DNA from: Enterobacter hormaechei subsp. xiangfangensis
GTDB lineage: Bacteria > Pseudomonadota > Gammaproteobacteria > Enterobacterales > Enterobacteriaceae
Length of the DNA stretch: 64,000 nucleotides
Direction of reading: 5' to 3'
Assembly (NCBI RefSeq): GCF_001729785.1
Contig: NZ_CP017183.1
Location: forward strand, 2,790,001 to 2,854,000
Shown: positions 21,620-31,167 of the stretch, piece by piece
Numbering within the stretch: position 1 is the first letter of the stretch
How the letters are laid out: the number at the start of each line of letters is the position of its first letter
Notes under the pieces: model-generated
The model's input: only the letters and a program-made list of their open reading frames with translations
What the model was told of the DNA's origin: nothing
Databases searched by the model: none
Position numbers and translations under genes: made by a program

Positions 21620-21646
21620 TTATCGGCACAGGCCACAGGAACTTTA
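21620..21646 (-). promoter_or_regulatory. Sigma-28 (FliA) promoter of the tar-tap-cheRBYZ operon
   Basis: On the minus strand TAAA (21646-21643), 15 bases, then GCCGATAA (21627-21620) match the FliA class III consensus exactly. It lies about 32 bases upstream of the tar ATG and just beyond the stop of the pilus tip gene at 21674. The chemotaxis operon thus has its own promoter despite the insertion upstream. Confidence 0.93.
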
Positions 21647-21673
21647 CATTTGCGAAAGGGAAAAGCGCGGGAG

Positions 21674-22636
21674 TCAGAATGCGACGTCGACAATCAGCGT
21701 GTCGGTGTAGGTTCCGGCAGGCGGCGTGGCCTGGCTGGTCAGAACTTTGGCGGTGTAGTTGTAGGTACGTAAAAGCCCGTCCGTACTGACCTGCGATGAG
21801 CTGGCGCTGGCCCAGCGCTCGCTGCCGCTGCTACCCCAGCGGTTGCTGGTCGCCTCTTTGTAGATGTCGTAACTCATGAAGTTGCTGCCGCTGACCATAC
21901 GACGCACGTTGTTCAGGGCATTTGCCCCATTATTAATGCCTATGGTGTAGGTGCTGCCTTTGGTACAGGTGACGGCAACCGACTGTGAAACGGTGGGAAA
22001 ATTTTGCACCAGCGGCGCGCTGTTAAAATTCACGTCCGGCGTGGTCATGGTGCTGCAATCGTTGGTGACGGTCATGTTGAGGAGGATCGAGGTGGTTGCC
22101 GTGCCGGTTTGCGGGGTCAGGCACGCTCCGACCGCGCCAACGGCGCACACGTTGTAGTTAATGCTGAACGTTAACAACACCTGATACGGCCCGGCGGTGA
22201 CGTTCTGCCCCATTACGGTCCGGAAATAAAGGGGAATGTTGTAGCGCCTTGAACCCAGCAGCCCGAGCAGCGTGTTTCCGCTCCAGGTATAGGCTTTGCT
22301 GATTTGTATTTCACTGTTTCCGCCGCAGCCGGACGCCCCGCACAGGCGCGTAGGAATGACATCGGTAATAGCCGCGTTGTCCGTACGCTTCATGGTCGCC
22401 CGGCTATTCGCAAAGACGGATGCCGAAGTGTAATTCAGCGTCACCGAGTCGTTGGTTAACAGGTTGAGAACGGTATCGCAGGTCACCACCAGCGTGCCCG
22501 TCGTTTCCACTTCCCCGGTGCCGCTGAGAGCGAACGAGGTGACGCTGCCAAACGAGGCATTCACCGTACTGACGGTACAGGCCGCCCAGCTGCCGCCGGA
22601 GCACAGCAGCAGAAGCGCGATTAACAGGCGTCTCAC
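21674..22636 (-). CDS. Archaic (Csu-like) pilus tip adhesin, two spore-coat-U domains
   Basis: A 320-residue protein with a signal peptide ([18 protein letters not shown], cleaved before ACTV) and two tandem SCPU (spore coat protein U) domains, about 19-170 and 185-320. Each shows Cys pairs and ends in the donor-strand-like pattern [13 protein letters not shown] or [13 protein letters not shown]. This resembles CsuE, the two-domain tip subunit of the Acinetobacter Csu pilus. Last gene of the operon; its ATGA overlaps the usher stop by 4 bases. Tip role inferred from size, domain number and position. Confidence 0.88.
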   Translation of the reverse strand: MRRLLIALLLLCSGGSWAACTVSTVNASFGSVTSFALSGTGEVETTGTLVVTCDTVLNLLTNDSVTLNYTSASVFANSRATMKRTDNAAITDVIPTRLCGASGCGGNSEIQISKAYTWSGNTLLGLLGSRRYNIPLYFRTVMGQNVTAGPYQVLLTFSINYNVCAVGAVGACLTPQTGTATTSILLNMTVTNDCSTMTTPDVNFNSAPLVQNFPTVSQSVAVTCTKGSTYTIGINNGANALNNVRRMVSGSNFMSYDIYKEATSNRWGSSGSERWASASSSQVSTDGLLRTYNYTAKVLTSQATPPAGTYTDTLIVDVAF

Positions 22637-25017
22637 GGCGCCTCCCGACAGGTCAGCGGACCGTAGGTTTGCAGCTTATGCTCAGGGTTTGCGCCAACGG
22701 TCAGCGTTGCCGTACAGCGTTTACCCTCCGGGGTGATGACCTCAAGCGGATTCACATCGTTGAGGTTTTCCAGCCAGGCGAGGCCGTCATAGCCGACAAC
22801 CGCGCTGCTGCGGGATGCGCGTCTGACCTGGCTTCCCACCGGGATCGCATTGCCCTGCGCATCGTGCAGAATGACGCTGGCAACCCGCTCCTGCTCCATC
22901 GGGAAATCCACCAGATAACCGTTATGCCGACGAATCGCCACCCGACGCTCGGTCTCTTTCAGCCGGGTATCCGCAGGTAAGTTCAGGGTATCAATGCGGT
23001 AGCTTGCCGGGTAATAGGCGGAAACGCCGCTGACCAACAGATAACCTTTGTTATTGGTTTTACCAACCGGCTGGTTTTCGTAGCTGACGGGTACGTCCGG
23101 ATGTCCGTCGGTGCTGATCACCACAAACGCATCGTTGATTTTGTTCGCCGCAAACAGCTCACCGTCCATCAGCACAACAGAACCCATCGCCTCGCCCCAC
23201 CAGGTCATCATGCCCTTCTCACCGTAGCCGCCGCCCTGTAGCTCCACGTTGTTATTCCGCCAGCCGAGCGTAGCCTGCTGATAGTTACTCGACCGCGACT
23301 GGTTGGCCCAGGCCATGTTCCAGCTAAAGCCGCCGTCTGAAGGCATCGAGTGGTTGTAGTTAATGCGTTGAGTGCTGCCTGCGTCAGGGGTGTTTTCAAA
23401 GGTGACGGCGGCGCTGTCACGTTCGCCGAGGGGAACCTGCAACGACAGCGCAACCGTCCAGTCGCCCCGCTGCTGGTCACGGCTGGCAGCCAGATAAATA
23501 CTGCTTGAGCCCCACAAATTACGGCTCCAGGAGAGGTTGAGCAGCTCAGTTTTTTTGCTGTCAAAACTTTCAACCCCGATCCACGCCGCGCCGATATTGC
23601 CGTAACCGCCGAGGTTAAAAGTTAAGGAATACTGGTCGGTATTGCGGCTCAGGCTGGCAACGGGGTTATCATTTTCATCATAAACGGTGGCCTGATCGTA
23701 CAGGACGAGGTTGCCGAAGCCACGGTCGCGCCGGGTATGCTGGGTCGCTACGCTAAACTCGCTGGTGTTGTACTGATAGCCCCAGTTTATCTGGCCGCCG
23801 CTATCGCCGCGCATGCGGCTTTGGGTCCACGAGGTATTTACCACGCCAAAACGCCCGAGCTTCAGCACCGTGCCCGCACCGCCGAGCGCCAGCGACTCCG
23901 CCCCTTCCGCATGCCCCTCCAGCGTCAGCCAGTCGGTCACCCCGTAGCGATACGATCCGCTGCCCGCCGCCGGGCCATAGTCAAAATTCTCAATACCGTA
24001 GTTACGCCGCAGGCTGCCCAGCGTCACGGCGCCGTCGCTTAACCCCTGCTTAAGCAGATCGCTGCTGACATAAAACGGCAGCGTGGTACTCACCTGACGA
24101 CCCAGCGCATCAGTGGTAACCAGCACCGCATCCCCGGCACCGTTGATATACGGCAGATTGGTGAGGGTAAACGGCCCCGGCTGAAGGCGGGTGGAGCCGG
24201 AACGGTAGCCATTAATAAAGAGATCGACCGAGGTCGGGACAGCCGCCTCGCCGGAAAACGCCGGCAGCGGCCAGGTCACCAGATCAGGACGCAGGGAGAA
24301 GTCGCGCCCGTAGCTGATCCCGCCCATGCGCACGCTGGTGCTCCAGCTCAGCGCATCGCTGATGACGTCCCCGACGGTCCAGGTGGTGGCATCTTCCTCG
24401 TTGGTGATCAGAAACGTTGAGTCGTAGCGCACGTACCCTTCCTGCTGCCCGCTGTTACCGGTGAAATTCTGCCGGGCGTAACCCGTCGATGAAAACGAAT
24501 AATCCTCATTGAAATAGCGGAACTCGTGCCAGACCGACGCCTGGCCGCCCGTGTGCTCGGAATGGTTGGTATAAACGTCGTAATTGAGCAACGCGCCGCG
24601 GCCATAGTGCGGCTTGCTATGCGTGTTCTGTTCGCTGAACGGCGTGATCCGCGCGGCGACCCAGTCCCGGGGGACCGTCAGCAACAGACGCTGGGCCGTG
24701 CTGTCGTACTCTGCGCGTACCGACGTAAGCGTCGAGAGATTCACCTCTCCGGCAGGCACATGCGCGGGCGGCAGCCCGGCGCGGAGCAAATCCGCGCCTG
24801 AAATAAACCAGGCACCCTCGCGCTGCGTCACCGGCACCACCAGACCCGTGTCATAGTGGTTCAGCACCAGGGCGAGCTGGAATACTGCTTCGCCGTTCAT
24901 CGTCCGTGCATCCGGCGGCGGCGGTAAACTGTCGTCACCGGTTTCGGCAAAGGCGCTGGTACTGACGCAAAGCAGGACCATCATCGCCGGTTTCAGTTGA
25001 CGGGCGTCGATTGCCAT
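22633..25017 (-). CDS. Outer-membrane usher of an archaic chaperone-usher pilus (CsuD-like)
   Basis: A 794-residue usher that exports and assembles pilin-chaperone complexes in the outer membrane. It has a signal peptide (MAIDARQLKPAMMVLLCVSTSAFA), an N-terminal chaperone-binding domain, the beta-barrel with usher signatures (DLFINGYRSGSTRLQPGPFTLTNLP, GAGDAVLVTTDALGRQ) and C-terminal plug-like domains. It overlaps the chaperone gene by 25 bases. The partners are SCPU subunits, which places it in the sigma/archaic usher clade. Confidence 0.92.
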   Translation of the reverse strand: MAIDARQLKPAMMVLLCVSTSAFAETGDDSLPPPPDARTMNGEAVFQLALVLNHYDTGLVVPVTQREGAWFISGADLLRAGLPPAHVPAGEVNLSTLTSVRAEYDSTAQRLLLTVPRDWVAARITPFSEQNTHSKPHYGRGALLNYDVYTNHSEHTGGQASVWHEFRYFNEDYSFSSTGYARQNFTGNSGQQEGYVRYDSTFLITNEEDATTWTVGDVISDALSWSTSVRMGGISYGRDFSLRPDLVTWPLPAFSGEAAVPTSVDLFINGYRSGSTRLQPGPFTLTNLPYINGAGDAVLVTTDALGRQVSTTLPFYVSSDLLKQGLSDGAVTLGSLRRNYGIENFDYGPAAGSGSYRYGVTDWLTLEGHAEGAESLALGGAGTVLKLGRFGVVNTSWTQSRMRGDSGGQINWGYQYNTSEFSVATQHTRRDRGFGNLVLYDQATVYDENDNPVASLSRNTDQYSLTFNLGGYGNIGAAWIGVESFDSKKTELLNLSWSRNLWGSSSIYLAASRDQQRGDWTVALSLQVPLGERDSAAVTFENTPDAGSTQRINYNHSMPSDGGFSWNMAWANQSRSSNYQQATLGWRNNNVELQGGGYGEKGMMTWWGEAMGSVVLMDGELFAANKINDAFVVISTDGHPDVPVSYENQPVGKTNNKGYLLVSGVSAYYPASYRIDTLNLPADTRLKETERRVAIRRHNGYLVDFPMEQERVASVILHDAQGNAIPVGSQVRRASRSSAVVGYDGLAWLENLNDVNPLEVITPEGKRCTATLTVGANPEHKLQTYGPLTCREAP

Positions 25018-25754
25018 TGCGTATCCCTGGCATTAATTTGCGCGCTCATCCGGTTCGGCTGATAAATCCCTGCCGGAAGCGGCCAGCTTCGGGTGCTGCC
25101 TGGCAGCACATAACCCAGCAGCCCCTCGGCAACCGTGCGTTTTTGCCCGCCCTGCTCAACCGCAACCTGGCTGAGCCGGACATGAACATCCCCCTGATTA
25201 CGGACCTGAAGCGCGGGTTTCCCTCCCTCCTGAACGACCCGCCAGCTCAGCTGTTGGGTGTTCGCCAGCGCGTGGTGTGCCCCTTCGTTGAGGGTGGGGA
25301 TCCCCTGCCCATAAACAAATAAAGGAATCGAATAGCGCATTTGCAGTTTGAGGCCCATGGACGGTTCCGCTTTGGCATCCGGCTGGGGAATTTCATCCAC
25401 AATAATGCGGTAGGCCTGCTCAACCCCCGACGGGATCGTCCCCTGCTTGATCAGGCGAATAAGCTGTTTACTGCCTTTAGCGATAGTCACGATCGGCGGG
25501 CTGGCGACCACATCCTGCTGGGCGGTGTAACGCTCATATCCGCCCTCCTGTTTCCAGCGCACAATGCGTATCTGCATTGTCGTGGCGCTGTTGCCCTGAT
25601 TCTGGATCCACAATTCAGTTGCTCTCGCCTCTGCCGAAAGCCACGGATCGATGGGCCACAAAAGAATGGTTGCCGCTGCCTGCGCCTGGCCCGCTGCCAG
25701 AGCCGTTGCCCCCAACAGACCCACCAGGCCTGATCGCCTGAAAAATGGCTTCAT
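24993..25754 (-). CDS. Periplasmic pilus chaperone (CsuC-like)
   Basis: A 253-residue PapD-like chaperone with a signal peptide (cleavage near AGQAQA-AATI). The two Ig-like domains show the subunit-anchoring basic residue region (GSKQLIRLIKQG), the conserved YRIIVDEIP in the first domain, and a second domain ending in NARDTQWQSTPVN. It caps SCPU subunits by donor-strand complementation before the usher. It follows the second subunit gene by 16 bases. Confidence 0.92.
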   Translation of the reverse strand: MKPFFRRSGLVGLLGATALAAGQAQAAATILLWPIDPWLSAEARATELWIQNQGNSATTMQIRIVRWKQEGGYERYTAQQDVVASPPIVTIAKGSKQLIRLIKQGTIPSGVEQAYRIIVDEIPQPDAKAEPSMGLKLQMRYSIPLFVYGQGIPTLNEGAHHALANTQQLSWRVVQEGGKPALQVRNQGDVHVRLSQVAVEQGGQKRTVAEGLLGYVLPGSTRSWPLPAGIYQPNRMSAQINARDTQWQSTPVN

Positions 25755-25770
25755 CGATGTTCTCCCTTTC

Positions 25771-26319
25771 CTACCATGACAAGGTCACGGTGAGTTGATC
25801 TGAATATGTTCCCGGCAGGCTAAACCCCGTCAGGAGCGCGACGCCAAAAAGAGGCAGCGCGATATTATTGCTGTTGGTATAGGTAATCGGTATGGCCTGG
25901 TTAACGCCAATTTCACTGTTCGCGGCCAGTGAGCTGCTGCTGTAGAGCCGGTAACCGACCACCTCTGTCCCGCCTGAACGCGTCATCCGCCTCACAGAGC
26001 TAAAATTCTGACCGCCGTTAATGCTCATACTTAGCGCCACACCCGGTGTGCAGGCGATGGACAACGCGCCGTCGGCGACAAAGCTGGTGCTGACCGGCGT
26101 GTTGTCCACGCCATTGCGGGTTCCAAAATCCAGCGTCCCAAAGCGCCCGCCCGTGCCGGTACTCACCGAGCATCCTGGTACTACCGTCGCGCTCACCCTG
26201 AAGGACTGGGATGTCACCGCCCTGGCGTCGCAGATCATCATCAGCCCGACGATCAGGGCCAAAAAAGGGTGCACGACGCCCTCTGCGCTTTCGCGCAGAC
26301 ATAAACACAATGCCTTCAT
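25771..26319 (-). CDS. Second SCPU-domain pilus subunit (CsuA/CsuB-like)
   Basis: A 182-residue secreted SCPU-domain protein. The N-terminus from the chosen ATG (26319) is longer than a classical signal peptide but ends in a hydrophobic stretch (FLALIVGLMMICDARA). The body has TVVPGCSV, FGTLDFGTRNG, LSIACTPG and the terminal pattern LPGTYSDQLTVTLSW. The start overlaps the preceding subunit stop; a longer frame to 26376 would read into that gene and is unlikely. It may be an adaptor or minor subunit; Csu in Acinetobacter has two such genes, here only one. Confidence 0.82.
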   Translation of the reverse strand: MKALCLCLRESAEGVVHPFLALIVGLMMICDARAVTSQSFRVSATVVPGCSVSTGTGGRFGTLDFGTRNGVDNTPVSTSFVADGALSIACTPGVALSMSINGGQNFSSVRRMTRSGGTEVVGYRLYSSSSLAANSEIGVNQAIPITYTNSNNIALPLFGVALLTGFSLPGTYSDQLTVTLSW

Positions 26320-26326
26320 GGCTGAA

Positions 26327-26899
26327 TCAGTAGGTGACGCTGACGTTAATCGTGTCGGTATAGGTTCCCGGTACAACCGTTACGCTATTGCCGCCGCCCG
26401 TTATGCGCCCGTAGAGGGTATAGCTGTTCACCCCGCCCGCTGTGGAAGCTACGGGCAACGCGGCGTTGTTAGCAATCACGTTGTTGTACCCGCTGTCGCT
26501 ATAGAGGCTGTATGCCACGCCCTGTGCCGCATTGGCGGTGTTCACCAGATATCGGGCGGGTGTGCCGGGGGTGCCGACAACAGTTCCGGGTGCGGTCGCG
26601 TTGGTGTTGCCGGTGATCGCCACCGTGTAACTGGCAGTGGTACATTGAATGGTAAAGGTATTTCCGCCGCTGGCCCCGGTTAACTGGGTTGTCAGGGTGG
26701 AGAATGTCGCAGGATGGGTCCCGAAATCGAGTGTCCCGAAGTTAATGCCGTTTTGCGTTGGCGAGCCGTTGATCAAACAACCGTTCGTCAACGTCAGCGT
26801 CGCCCCGATAGTACCGCTACTGGTGACTGCCAGCGCCTGACCGACAGTCGCCGCCGTTAGCAGTGTACCCGCGCAGATAAAAAGAAGTTTTCTTTTCAT
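26327..26899 (-). CDS. Major SCPU-domain pilin (CsuA/B-like)
   Basis: A 190-residue protein with a clear signal peptide (MKRKLLFICAGTLLTAATVGQALA, then VTSSG) and one SCPU domain: LTNGCLINGS, GINFGTLDFGTHPA, FTIQCTTASYTVAI and the end PGTYTDTINVSVTY. It has the strongest ribosome-binding site of the operon (TGGAGGG) and is first, as expected for the rod-forming major pilin. Ser/Thr/Asn/Gly-rich composition is typical. Confidence 0.9.
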   Translation of the reverse strand: MKRKLLFICAGTLLTAATVGQALAVTSSGTIGATLTLTNGCLINGSPTQNGINFGTLDFGTHPATFSTLTTQLTGASGGNTFTIQCTTASYTVAITGNTNATAPGTVVGTPGTPARYLVNTANAAQGVAYSLYSDSGYNNVIANNAALPVASTAGGVNSYTLYGRITGGGNSVTVVPGTYTDTINVSVTY

Positions 26900-26945
26900 T
26901 TACCACCCTCCAGAAGAAATAATGGTCCGCTTGCCATATTTTATT

Positions 26946-26961
26946 CATACTGTTCAGTATG
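26946..26961. promoter_or_regulatory. Perfect palindrome upstream of the pilus operon
   Basis: CATACTG-TT-CAGTATG is a perfect inverted repeat 47 bases upstream of the major pilin ATG. Its position suits an operator overlapping the pilus promoter. I cannot assign the binding protein. Confidence 0.5.
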
Positions 26962-27146
26962 TTAGCCCCGCTTAAACATTCCCCGGCGCGGTTACTGAGA
27001 ATTTAGTTTATGGTTCACGCTTCAACCACTTTCAACGAAGGTGAGACACCCGCCCCCAATTAACAGACTATTAACAAACATTACAAAGAGTTAGCAAAAT
27101 AAAACGGGCATTATTCTTGCTTAATCTGAGGATATATCGCGTGTAA

Positions 27147-27162
27147 TGTGATCTGCATCACA
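27147..27162. promoter_or_regulatory. CRP binding site (full TGTGA-N6-TCACA palindrome)
   Basis: TGTGATCTGCATCACA matches both half-sites of the CRP consensus with the correct six-base spacer. It is 164 bases upstream of the symporter GTG and 248 from the pilin ATG, so it most likely serves the symporter. Control of the pilus operon is possible. Confidence 0.88.
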
Positions 27163-27325
27163 ATATATCGTTATGATAAAAACAACGAATTTCATAAAAA
27201 TTAAAAACAAGTTGTAACTCACGCAGCTTTACTTCAATTTATGCCTCGAATATTTTCCTGCGCTTAAATAAAAATTTTGTATGCATCGACGCAGGAAACT
27301 CTTTTAGCGCATAGAGGATCTTTTT

Positions 27326-28585
27326 GTGGCAAGTGCAAACAAACTCACGCTCTTCATCGTGATTTTCATGCTGGCGGGTATTCTTTCAGGTGCGGCGATC
27401 CATGAGTATGCTTCGTCCGACGCGATACAGGCCTGGTCGGAGAACATTACGCTACTGACCGATATTTTCCTGCGGCTGATTAAGATGGTGATTGCCCCGC
27501 TGGTGTTCAGCACCCTGACGGTGGGCATTATGAAGCTGGGTGAAACGTCGACGATTGGGCGCGTCGGGGGTAAAGCGATGGTGTGGTTTATCAGTTCATC
27601 TGTGCTTTCCATTCTGGTGGGGCTGTTTATTGTTACCCTTGAACAACCCGGCAGCGGTCTGAACCTGAGCATTCCCACAGAGACGGTTGATACCGGCCTG
27701 GCCGTTAGTGGGATGTCGCTGAAAGCCTTCCTGTCACATACCATTCCAACCAGCATTGCCGGCGCGATGGCGAACAATGAGATCCTGCAAATTGTGGTCT
27801 TCTCGATGTTCTTCGGCATTGGCGGCGCGTCACTGGGCCAAAAATTCAACGCCCCGCTGGTCGCGGCGCTGGATGTGGTCTCCCACATTATGCTGAAGGT
27901 GACGGGCTACGTGATGTACGTTGCGCCGCTGGCCATTTTTGCCGCAATTTCGTCCGTCATTGCCACCCAGGGGCTGGGCATTTTGCTGAACTATGCCTCG
28001 TTTATTGGCGGTTACTATGTGGCGATCCTTCTGACCTGTCTGGTATTGCTGGCGGTAGGTTACATGGTGCTGAAAAAAGAGATTTTTCGTCTGGTGGCGA
28101 TGCTGAAAGATCCGGTGCTGGTCGCGTTTACCACCAGCAGCTCTGAAGCGGCATACCCGAAAACGCTGGAGCAGTTAGCGCGCTTCGGCTGTTCACGGAA
28201 TATCGCCTCTTTCGTCCTGCCGATCGGCTACTCGTTTAACCTGGTCGGCTCCATGGTTTACTGCTCGTTCGCCTCAATGTTTATCGCCCAGGCGTACAAC
28301 ATTCACCTGAGTTTCACCGAGGTGACGGTGCTGATGTTAACGCTGATGCTGGCCTCGAAAGGCATTGCGGGTGTACCGCGCTCGTCGCTGGTGGTGCTGG
28401 CGGCAACCATTCCGAGCTTTAACATTCCGGTGGCCGGGATCCTGCTGCTGATGGGGATTGATCATTTCCTGGATATGGGACGGTCCGCCATTAACGTGCT
28501 GGGGAACGGGATTGCGACGGCGATGCTGTCGCAGAATGAAGGGGCGCGGGAAGCGGAGGCAGAGCTGGTGGAGCAGGAGGCGTAA
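27326..28585 (+). CDS. Dicarboxylate/amino acid:cation symporter (DAACS family)
   Basis: A 419-residue secondary transporter of the DctA/GltP/GltS-like family with about eight membrane helices. Family motifs are the serine-rich loop TTSSSEAAYPKTLEQL (re-entrant hairpin 1), VLPIGYSFNLVGSMVY and the helix-8/hairpin region ASKGIAGVPRSSLVVL with DHFLDMGRSAINVLGN. It takes up C4-dicarboxylates or acidic amino acids with cations; the exact substrate cannot be read from the sequence. The GTG start at 27326 has GAGGATC upstream. Monocistronic, under a likely CRP site, and absent from this locus in E. coli. Confidence 0.9.
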   Translation: MASANKLTLFIVIFMLAGILSGAAIHEYASSDAIQAWSENITLLTDIFLRLIKMVIAPLVFSTLTVGIMKLGETSTIGRVGGKAMVWFISSSVLSILVGLFIVTLEQPGSGLNLSIPTETVDTGLAVSGMSLKAFLSHTIPTSIAGAMANNEILQIVVFSMFFGIGGASLGQKFNAPLVAALDVVSHIMLKVTGYVMYVAPLAIFAAISSVIATQGLGILLNYASFIGGYYVAILLTCLVLLAVGYMVLKKEIFRLVAMLKDPVLVAFTTSSSEAAYPKTLEQLARFGCSRNIASFVLPIGYSFNLVGSMVYCSFASMFIAQAYNIHLSFTEVTVLMLTLMLASKGIAGVPRSSLVVLAATIPSFNIPVAGILLLMGIDHFLDMGRSAINVLGNGIATAMLSQNEGAREAEAELVEQEA

Positions 28586-28591
28586 GGATAC

Positions 28592-28630
28592 AAAAGAGCC
28601 GGGTGGCGCTGACGCTTACCCGGCTTCATT
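28592..28630. terminator. Bidirectional terminator / REP-like hairpin between symporter and cheW
   Basis: AGCCGGGT and ACCCGGCT arms (28597-28625) are flanked by AAAAG on the left and TTCATTTTA on the right. It sits between converging genes and can end both the symporter and the motA-cheW transcripts; the sequence is also REP-like. Confidence 0.75.
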
Positions 28631-29134
28631 TTATGCTACATGATTCGCCGCAATATCCAGCAGCGCCATCTCTTCACTGTTCAGCAGCTTCTCAATATTC
28701 ACCAGAATTAGCATACGCTCGCCGAGCGCACCCAACCCCGTCAGGTATTCCGTCGACAGCGTGACCGCAAACTCCGGCGCAGGACGGATTTGATCTGCGG
28801 TCAGCGACAGTACATCAGACACGCCATCCACCACGATCCCCACCACGCGCTGCCCCAGATTCAGGACGATCACCACCGTGTTATCGTTGTACTCCACATC
28901 GCCCTGGCTGAATTTCACGCGCAGGTCCACGATAGGCACAATCACACCGCGCAGGTTGGTCACACCCTTGATAAACGCTGGCGTGTTCGCAATGCGCGTT
29001 ACCTGGTCGTAACCACGAATTTCCTGCACTTTCAGGATGTCGATACCGTACTCTTCATCACCTAAAGTGAAAACCAGGAATTCCTGCCCCGATGGCTCGC
29101 CCGCCAGTTTCGTTACGTTACTCATACCGGTCAT
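28631..29134 (-). CDS. cheW: CheW, chemotaxis coupling protein
   Basis: A 167-residue SH3-like adaptor that links chemoreceptors to CheA in the membrane array; same length as E. coli and nearly identical. Conserved core: [43 protein letters not shown] and [13 protein letters not shown]. In E. coli tar follows directly; here the cluster is broken after cheW by the symporter and pilus genes. It follows cheA by 19 bases. Confidence 0.98.
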   Translation of the reverse strand: MTGMSNVTKLAGEPSGQEFLVFTLGDEEYGIDILKVQEIRGYDQVTRIANTPAFIKGVTNLRGVIVPIVDLRVKFSQGDVEYNDNTVVIVLNLGQRVVGIVVDGVSDVLSLTADQIRPAPEFAVTLSTEYLTGLGALGERMLILVNIEKLLNSEEMALLDIAANHVA

Positions 29135-29153
29135 GTTATTACCTTTTACTTAA

Positions 29154-31163
29154 TCAGGCGGCTGTGTTCGCCACACGTTGTTCACGATTTAATCCCTGAA
29201 GTGCCGATACATCGACGATCAGCGCGACGCTACCATCACCCAGGATGGTGGCAGCAGAGATCCCCGGCACTTTGCGGTAGTTGCTTTCCAGGTTCTTAAC
29301 CACCACCTGATGCTGACCAATCAGCTGATCAACCAGCAGCGCGTAGCGGCGTCCGGCGCTTTGCAGGATCACAACGATACCCTGCGTGGCCTCGGTTTTT
29401 GCCCCGTCCACTTCGAACACTTTCCACAGTTCCACCAGCGGCAGATACTCGCCGCGTACTTCGAGCACGCGCTCCCCGCCCGCCAGCGGATGCAGATCTT
29501 CTTCACGCGGCTGGAGGGACTCCATCACCGCGTTCAGCGGCAGAATAAAGACTTCGTCCGCCACTTTAACGGACATGCCGTCAAGAATGGCCAGCGTCAG
29601 CGGCAGCAGGATACGAATCGTGGTGCCTGCACCCTGCTTAGACTGGATCTCAACGTGACCGCCCATCTCCTGAATGTTACGTTTCACCACGTCCATGCCC
29701 ACGCCACGGCCGGAAACGTCGGTGACCTGCTCTGCGGTTGAGAAGCCCGGGGCAAAAATCAGCATGCCCACTTCTTCGTCCGTCATGTTTTCGTTGACAG
29801 CCATTCCCTGCGAGATCGCCTTCGCCAGAATGCGCTCGCGGTTCAGGCCCGCGCCGTCATCGGTCACTTCGATGCAGATGTTGCCGCCCTGATGTTCCGC
29901 TGACAGGATCAGGTTGCCCACGGGCGATTTTCCGGCTGCCACGCGATTTTCCGGCAGCTCGATGCCGTGGTCGAGGCTGTTACGCACCAGGTGCGTTAAC
30001 GGGTCGATAATGCGTTCGATCAGGCTCTTGTCCAGCTCGGTGGAGCTGCCCATCAGCGTGAGTTCGATCTGTTTGTTGAGCTTGCCGGCCAGGTCGCGCA
30101 CCAGGCGCGGGAAGCGGCTGAAGACATATTCCATCGGCATCATGCGGATGGACATCACCGATTCCTGCAAATCGCGGGCGTTACGTTGTAACTGGCCCAT
30201 GCTGGTGATGAGATCGCCGTGAGTCACCGGGTCCAGCTCGTTGGAACGCTGGGCCAGCATCGACTGGGTGATCACCAGTTCACCCACCAGGTTGATTAGC
30301 TGATCCACTTTCTCCACCGCCACGCGAATGCTCGTGGACTCGCTGGAACGCGCCGCCGGTTTTTCACCGCGGGCCGGGGCAGCCGTCTCTTTTGGCACGG
30401 CTTTCAGTGCCGGGGCAGCGGCAACTACCGCAGGGGTATTCTCTGCCGGAGCTGGCGCTTCAACGGCCCCCGCCTCGGTTTCAAACGCAATCTGATCCGC
30501 TTCAATGACGAAGCAGAGCACTGCCACGATGTCATCCTGACCGATCCCGCCGTCAAGCGTCGCGGCCAGGCTGTCTTTGCCCTTCACCACGTGGCTGAGC
30601 GTCGCCAGGTTCCCCAGCTCCTCTTCCAGCAGGTTGACCTCGTTCTCCTTCAGACGTGACAGCACCACGCGCAGTTTTCCTGCGGGCGCGTCAGGCGCCG
30701 TAGCGGGTTCGGCCACGGCGTCAACAACGCTCAGTTTTGCCGCAGGGACAGCGGGCGCAGACGCCTCACCTTTGGCTTCCAGCGCTAACTGACGCAGCGC
30801 GTTGCAGATGTATTCAAAGCTGGCGGCATCAGGCTCTGCCGAACTTTTATAGGCGTCGAGCTGTTCCTGCATAATATCTTTCGTTTCCAAAAACAGGTTG
30901 ATAATGTCGGTATTGAGCTGCATCTCACCGCGTCGTGCTTCATCCAGCAGGTTTTCCATTAAATGGGTGGTTTCCTGCAAAATGGTAAATCCAAACGTTC
31001 CGGCTCCGCCTTTAATGGAATGCGCCGCACGGAAGATGGCATTGAGCTGTTCTGAGTCCGGCGCCTCGGGCACCAGATCCAGCAAATGTTGCTCCATATC
31101 GGCCAACAATTCGTCGGCTTCATCAAAAAATGTCTGGTAAAAATCGGTAATATCCATGCTCAC
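29154..31163 (-). CDS. cheA: CheA, chemotaxis histidine kinase
   Basis: A 669-residue kinase. P1 (about 1-130) has the phosphorylated His48 in [14 protein letters not shown]. The P2 CheY/CheB-binding region lies at about 160-235 between Ala/Pro-rich linkers somewhat longer than in E. coli (654 aa). P3 dimerisation is near 275-340, then the P4 ATPase ([13 protein letters not shown] box, [31 protein letters not shown]) and the P5 CheW-like domain. The GTG start at 31163 has GAGGTG upstream, as in E. coli. Sits in the motAB-cheAW operon. Confidence 0.98.
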   Translation of the reverse strand: MSMDITDFYQTFFDEADELLADMEQHLLDLVPEAPDSEQLNAIFRAAHSIKGGAGTFGFTILQETTHLMENLLDEARRGEMQLNTDIINLFLETKDIMQEQLDAYKSSAEPDAASFEYICNALRQLALEAKGEASAPAVPAAKLSVVDAVAEPATAPDAPAGKLRVVLSRLKENEVNLLEEELGNLATLSHVVKGKDSLAATLDGGIGQDDIVAVLCFVIEADQIAFETEAGAVEAPAPAENTPAVVAAAPALKAVPKETAAPARGEKPAARSSESTSIRVAVEKVDQLINLVGELVITQSMLAQRSNELDPVTHGDLITSMGQLQRNARDLQESVMSIRMMPMEYVFSRFPRLVRDLAGKLNKQIELTLMGSSTELDKSLIERIIDPLTHLVRNSLDHGIELPENRVAAGKSPVGNLILSAEHQGGNICIEVTDDGAGLNRERILAKAISQGMAVNENMTDEEVGMLIFAPGFSTAEQVTDVSGRGVGMDVVKRNIQEMGGHVEIQSKQGAGTTIRILLPLTLAILDGMSVKVADEVFILPLNAVMESLQPREEDLHPLAGGERVLEVRGEYLPLVELWKVFEVDGAKTEATQGIVVILQSAGRRYALLVDQLIGQHQVVVKNLESNYRKVPGISAATILGDGSVALIVDVSALQGLNREQRVANTAA

Positions 31164-31167
31164 GCTA

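Larger units (their letters stand above)
26900..27325. other. Divergent regulatory region, pilus operon / symporter gene
   Basis: A 426-base A+T-rich gap between the pilus operon (leftward) and the symporter gene (rightward). It holds a perfect 16-base palindrome near the pilus side and a full CRP-type site near the symporter side, both listed separately. Several TATAAT-like hexamers occur, too many to choose from by eye. No ORF in it is convincing. Confidence 0.7.
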
